Program-made: the position numbers and the translations under genes
Notes under the pieces: model-generated
The model's input: the letters and a program-made list of their open reading frames with translations, nothing else
The model's database searches: none
Told to the model about the DNA's origin: nothing
Part shown: piece after piece, positions 7,186-9,629 of the stretch
Layout: each line of letters opens with the position of its first letter
How positions within the stretch are numbered: position 1 is the first letter of the stretch
NCBI GenBank assembly: GCA_002393095.1
Contig: DGII01000152.1
Span: 1-9,629, forward strand
Length of the DNA: 9,629 nt
Origin: Lachnospiraceae bacterium UBA3826
Lineage (GTDB): Bacteria; Bacillota; Clostridia; Lachnospirales; Lachnospiraceae
Direction of reading: 5' to 3'

Positions 7186-8079
7186 ATGAAACAGAGCTTT
7201 AGCGATAAGATGGAACGAAAGCTTGGCAGATATGCCATAAAGAATATAACCCTGTATCTGATAGTATGTTATGCTTTCGGATATGTGATCGAACTTGTGA
7301 ATCCTGATTTTATCAGCTTTATGACGCTTGAACCGGCATATATCCTGCGCGGACAGATATGGAGGCTGTTCACATGGCTTGTGATACCGCCAAGTGAGAG
7401 CAATCTGTTCTTCGTACTCATAATGCTATACTTCTATTACAGCATAGGCAGAAGCCTTGAGATGGTATGGGGAACCTACAGACTGAATGTATATCTTATA
7501 TCAGGTATGCTTTATACGATAGTGGGAAGCTTCGTCCTCTATGGGATCATGAGAGGTCTCGGCGCACCGGGCATGACTACCTTCGGGCTTGCTTTCTCGA
7601 CCACATATGTCAATCTGTCGATCTTCCTTGCATATGCGGCTACCTTCCCTGAGATGCAGGTGTTACTCTTCTTCATAATACCGATAAAGGTCAAGGTGCT
7701 CGGTATCATATACGTTGTCATACTTGCGTATGAATGCATAAGCATAGGTATCAGATACGGTATGCTGGTCGGTATGGTGTATTGGGTAGTGATAGGCGCA
7801 TCATTGCTTAACTTCGTGATATTCTTCTTCACTTCAAGAAGAAAGGTTAAGTTCAATCCAAGACAGGTTAAGCAGCGTATGGAATACAGGCATAATGTGG
7901 CCAAAGCCGAACAGAACAGGATATCCAAGCACAAATGCGCCGTGTGTGGCAGGACAAGTGACAGTAATCCGGAGCTTGAGTTCCGTTTCTGCTCTAAGTG
8001 TCAGGGGAATTATGAGTATTGCAGTGACCACCTTTTTACCCATACACATATAAGATATGACAATACAGGGGATAATTAA
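7186..8079 (+). CDS. Rhomboid-like membrane protein, likely inactive, with zinc-ribbon tail
   Basis: This 297-aa protein has about six membrane segments with rhomboid/derlin-like landmarks: GQIWRLFTW (56-64), IGRSLEMVWGTYRLN (87-101) and a following long hydrophobic helix. The catalytic GxSG serine motif is absent from the expected helix (near TTYVNLS, 139-145) and no histidine is seen in the last membrane helix, so I predict a pseudoprotease that binds rather than cleaves membrane proteins. After the membrane part comes a basic region (218-248), then a cytoplasmic tail with CxxC (Cys251, Cys254), CxxC (Cys269, Cys272), Cys279 and several His (282, 286, 288), which looks like a zinc ribbon or B-box-like finger. 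Its stop overlaps the next start by one base, so the sigma-like protein is translationally coupled to it. The rhomboid fold is inferred from motifs; function is unknown. Confidence 0.75.
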   Translation: MKQSFSDKMERKLGRYAIKNITLYLIVCYAFGYVIELVNPDFISFMTLEPAYILRGQIWRLFTWLVIPPSESNLFFVLIMLYFYYSIGRSLEMVWGTYRLNVYLISGMLYTIVGSFVLYGIMRGLGAPGMTTFGLAFSTTYVNLSIFLAYAATFPEMQVLLFFIIPIKVKVLGIIYVVILAYECISIGIRYGMLVGMVYWVVIGASLLNFVIFFFTSRRKVKFNPRQVKQRMEYRHNVAKAEQNRISKHKCAVCGRTSDSNPELEFRFCSKCQGNYEYCSDHLFTHTHIRYDNTGDN

Positions 8080-8822
8080 TGGACAGAGAACAATTCACCG
8101 TAAAAATCGAAGAGCTTGTGGCAATCGGCAGAGAACAGGGCGGTATGGTATCCAAGGAACAGGTGGAGGAAGCGGCCCTTGAACTGGAGTTGCCTGTAAG
8201 CGGACTTAATGCGGTATATGACTACCTTAAGTCCAAAAAGATAGGCATAGGCGAGGCTATGGATATAGAGGAGGCTCTTTCGAAAGAGGACAGAGACTAT
8301 TTAAAACTCTACCTTGAGGAGCTTTCGGAGCTGACCGAATACAGTGAGGGTGAAAAAGAGGCACACTATATATCGGCTATGGCAGGTCATCTTGATAGTC
8401 AGACAAGGGTTATAGAGATAATGCTTCCGCAGGTTGTTGATATAGCGAGGCTTTATGCGGATCAGGGAGTTCCCATTGAGGATCTTATAGGAGAGGGCAA
8501 TGTTGCACTTTCGGCAGGCGTTACAATGCTTGGCGCTCTTGAATCGGGCAGGGAAGTGCCGGGGGCGCTTGCGTCCATGGTGATGAATGCCATGGAGCAG
8601 CTTATATCGGAGGAAAACGATATACATAAGAGTGGTGAAAAGATCGTATCCAAGGTCAATAAGGTGGCGGATGCCGCAAGGGAGCTGGCTGAAGCCTATG
8701 GACGCAAGGTGACGGTTGAAGAGCTTATGGAAGAGACTAAGCTTAGCCGCAAGACTATTGAAGATGCTATCAGGTTCTCCGGTGCGAAGATAGAGGATAT
8801 TGATGCGACTGACAAGAGATAA
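8079..8822 (+). CDS. Sigma-70-like protein lacking region 4
   Basis: This 247-aa acidic protein resembles part of a primary sigma factor. Residues 22-57 look like region 1.1 (VSKEQVEEAALEL..., YDYLKSKKIGI). Residues 92-147 resemble regions 1.2-2.2, with LPQVVDIARLYADQGVPIEDLIGEGNVAL-type sequence (116-144) matching the core-RNA-polymerase-binding helix. Residues 190-234 resemble region 3 (KVNKVADAARELAEAYGRKVTVEELMEETKLS-type). The aromatic ATWWIRQAI segment that melts and reads the -10 element is replaced by a degenerate stretch (163-178), and the -35-reading region 4 is missing. It may therefore bind core polymerase or mimic sigma without directing ordinary promoters. An AGGGG site seven bases upstream and a TAATG overlap couple it to the rhomboid-like gene. 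Fold assignment is good; role is unknown. Confidence 0.8.
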   Translation: MDREQFTVKIEELVAIGREQGGMVSKEQVEEAALELELPVSGLNAVYDYLKSKKIGIGEAMDIEEALSKEDRDYLKLYLEELSELTEYSEGEKEAHYISAMAGHLDSQTRVIEIMLPQVVDIARLYADQGVPIEDLIGEGNVALSAGVTMLGALESGREVPGALASMVMNAMEQLISEENDIHKSGEKIVSKVNKVADAARELAEAYGRKVTVEELMEETKLSRKTIEDAIRFSGAKIEDIDATDKR

Positions 8823-8844
8823 AGTTAATTCGAAAATTAACTTT
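8821..8844 (+). terminator. Perfect 10-bp AT-rich palindrome at sigma-like stop codon
   Basis: AAAGTTAATT (8821-8830) pairs perfectly with AATTAACTTT (8835-8844) around a CGAA loop. The TAA stop (8820-8822) enters the first arm. As with the palindrome after the activase gene, the stem is AT-rich and only a weak T-run is present (CTTT within the arm), so it may terminate or protect the upstream mRNA or be a DNA-binding site. Confidence 0.45.
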
Positions 8845-8872
8845 CGGCTAATATTTGACAATGATTTGATAC

Positions 8873-9304
8873 ATGGAGAACAGCGTGCAGAGTGCCGATA
8901 ATAAGGATTACAAACATATAATACAGGATTTTTCCAACATATATCTTGGAGGCAGATTAAGCTACGGTGAGATGATGGATATGGAAGACATACCCTTTAA
9001 ATTAAAGACAGTGCTCGCTCACTATATGCTTAAAGAAGTGGATAAGGATACGACACCTGAGAACCATATATTCTACATGGATAAGGACAGTATGTCCTAT
9101 ATGGTCTATAAGAAGCTTCGGGCAAGATTCCTGCTTAATGTCTTCTATGAGGACGGACACGGCAGGAAGGAGCCGGGATATCATATAGATGAATTCCTGA
9201 TAGATGAGATCCTTGATAATGAGGATATCATGGCCAATAAGGATGTAACCTTCCTTACTGAGATAAGGATATCCAAGCTTAAGTTGTCAGGACTACAGAT
9301 TTAA
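8873..9304 (+). CDS. Uncharacterised protein upstream of M16C peptidase (143 aa)
   Basis: This soluble protein has no signal peptide or membrane segment. Visible blocks are FSNIYLGGRLSY (20-31), an MEDIPFKLKTVLAHYML helix region (37-53), TPENHIFYM (61-69), and an acidic C-terminal part ending in RISKLKLSG (132-140). I do not recognise a characterised domain. The ATG at 8873 has no Shine-Dalgarno sequence. An in-frame GTG at 8885 lies six bases after a GGAG (8875-8878) and would give 139 aa, so the true start may be the GTG. The gene precedes the M16C peptidase by 17 nt and is probably co-transcribed with it, which suggests a linked function, but nothing in the sequence shows catalysis. The 50 nt before it contain the palindrome and an isolated TTGACA without a matching -10. 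Confidence 0.75.
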   Translation: MENSVQSADNKDYKHIIQDFSNIYLGGRLSYGEMMDMEDIPFKLKTVLAHYMLKEVDKDTTPENHIFYMDKDSMSYMVYKKLRARFLLNVFYEDGHGRKEPGYHIDEFLIDEILDNEDIMANKDVTFLTEIRISKLKLSGLQI

Positions 9305-9308
9305 CTAC

Positions 9309-9315
9309 GGAGGAG
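9309..9315 (+). promoter_or_regulatory. Strong ribosome binding site of the M16C peptidase
   Basis: GGAGGAG lies six bases before the ATG at 9322, the strongest Shine-Dalgarno match in the window. It fixes the start of a coding region that runs off the end. Confidence 0.75.
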
Positions 9316-9321
9316 CATTTG

Positions 9322-9629
9322 ATGGATATTAACAAATTGGGAGCGTATGAGCTCATTATGGAGCATCCCGTTAAGGAACTTGATACGGTAGGATACATAC
9401 TGCGTCATAAGAAGACGGGAGCCAGAGTTGTCCTTATGGAGAACGACGATGACAATAAGGTGTTCTACATAGCATTCAGAACACCGCCCGTTGACAGTAC
9501 GGGGGTGATGCACATACTGGAGCATTCGGTGCTGTGTGGTTCCAAGAATTTCCCGGTTAAGGACCCTTTCCTTGAACTTGCCAAGGGAAGTCTCAATACC
9601 TTCTTAAATGCCATGACTTATCCGGATAA
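9322..9629 (+). CDS. Insulinase-family (M16C, PreP/Cym1-type) zinc peptidase, N-terminal part
   Basis: The frame stays open to the window end, giving the first 102 residues of a protein usually near 970 aa. The inverted zinc motif HxxEH is present as HILEH (64-68): His64 and His68 should bind zinc and Glu67 activate water. The surroundings (TGVMHILEHSVLCGS, KDPF.EL.KGSLNTFLNAMTYPD) are typical of the M16C presequence-protease type, which degrades short unfolded peptides inside a closed chamber. No signal peptide is present, which fits a cytoplasmic enzyme. An N-terminal YELIMEHPVKELDTVGYILRH-type stretch also matches the family start. The second M16 half, the second-glutamate zinc ligand and the arginine/tyrosine substrate-binding residues lie beyond the window. 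Confidence 0.93.
   Translation, partial: MDINKLGAYELIMEHPVKELDTVGYILRHKKTGARVVLMENDDDNKVFYIAFRTPPVDSTGVMHILEHSVLCGSKNFPVKDPFLELAKGSLNTFLNAMTYPD

Noticed and set aside
8855..8860. A perfect TTGACA -35 hexamer before the 143-aa gene
   Set aside because: No -10-like hexamer is found 15-19 bases downstream, where the sequence is already coding (around GAACAG). It is kept only as an isolated match.
8301..8861. A 186-codon open frame on the - strand
   Set aside because: It is antisense to the sigma-like gene, is rich in Arg/His/Cys/Leu typical of shadow frames, and has no start signals.

Overview
The window looks like chromosomal DNA of an anaerobic Clostridia member, most likely a gut or rumen Lachnospiraceae of the Butyrivibrio/Roseburia type. 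The evidence is moderate GC with heavy use of ATA, AGA and AGG codons, a large oxygen-sensitive type CoA-dehydratase activase, a surface-anchored GH5 glucanase, a free-standing TraX-like membrane protein and a PreP-type M16C peptidase. The genus is inference. I see no rRNA, tRNA, CRISPR array, insertion sequence or phage gene.

Left block (27-2252, + strand): a TraX-family membrane protein, an 86-aa protein of unknown function and a lipoprotein GH5 endoglucanase are packed 20 nt and 1 nt apart, probably as one transcription unit whose promoter lies before the window. The unit meets a minus-strand 97-aa gene head-on. The 46 nt between the two stop codons can fold into one imperfect hairpin.

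Middle block (2299-6953, - strand): the dominant gene is a 1411-aa fused protein with two BcrAD/BadFG-type ATPase (activase) modules, a four-cysteine motif, a DUF2229-type region and a cysteine-rich C-terminal reductase/dehydratase-like region. Its annotated start is set by a GAGGT ribosome binding site rather than by the longest frame. A good sigma-A-type promoter lies upstream, exactly bracketed by a 9-bp inverted repeat. The small 97-aa gene downstream has its own candidate promoter, separated from the activase by a perfect AT-rich palindrome that starts in the activase stop codon.

Right block (7186-9629, + strand): a rhomboid-like membrane protein without a visible catalytic dyad and with a C-terminal zinc-ribbon-like tail overlaps, by one base (TAATG), a sigma-70-like protein that keeps pieces of regions 1.1, 2 and 3 but has no region 4. 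A second perfect AT-rich palindrome sits on the stop codon of that gene. An uncharacterised 143-aa protein and the start of an M16C metallopeptidase (HILEH zinc motif; cut by the window end) follow.

The most promising unexplained items are the translationally coupled pair of rhomboid-like pseudoprotease and region-4-less sigma-like protein, and the fused activase, whose substrate is unknown and whose promoter carries an operator-like inverted repeat.
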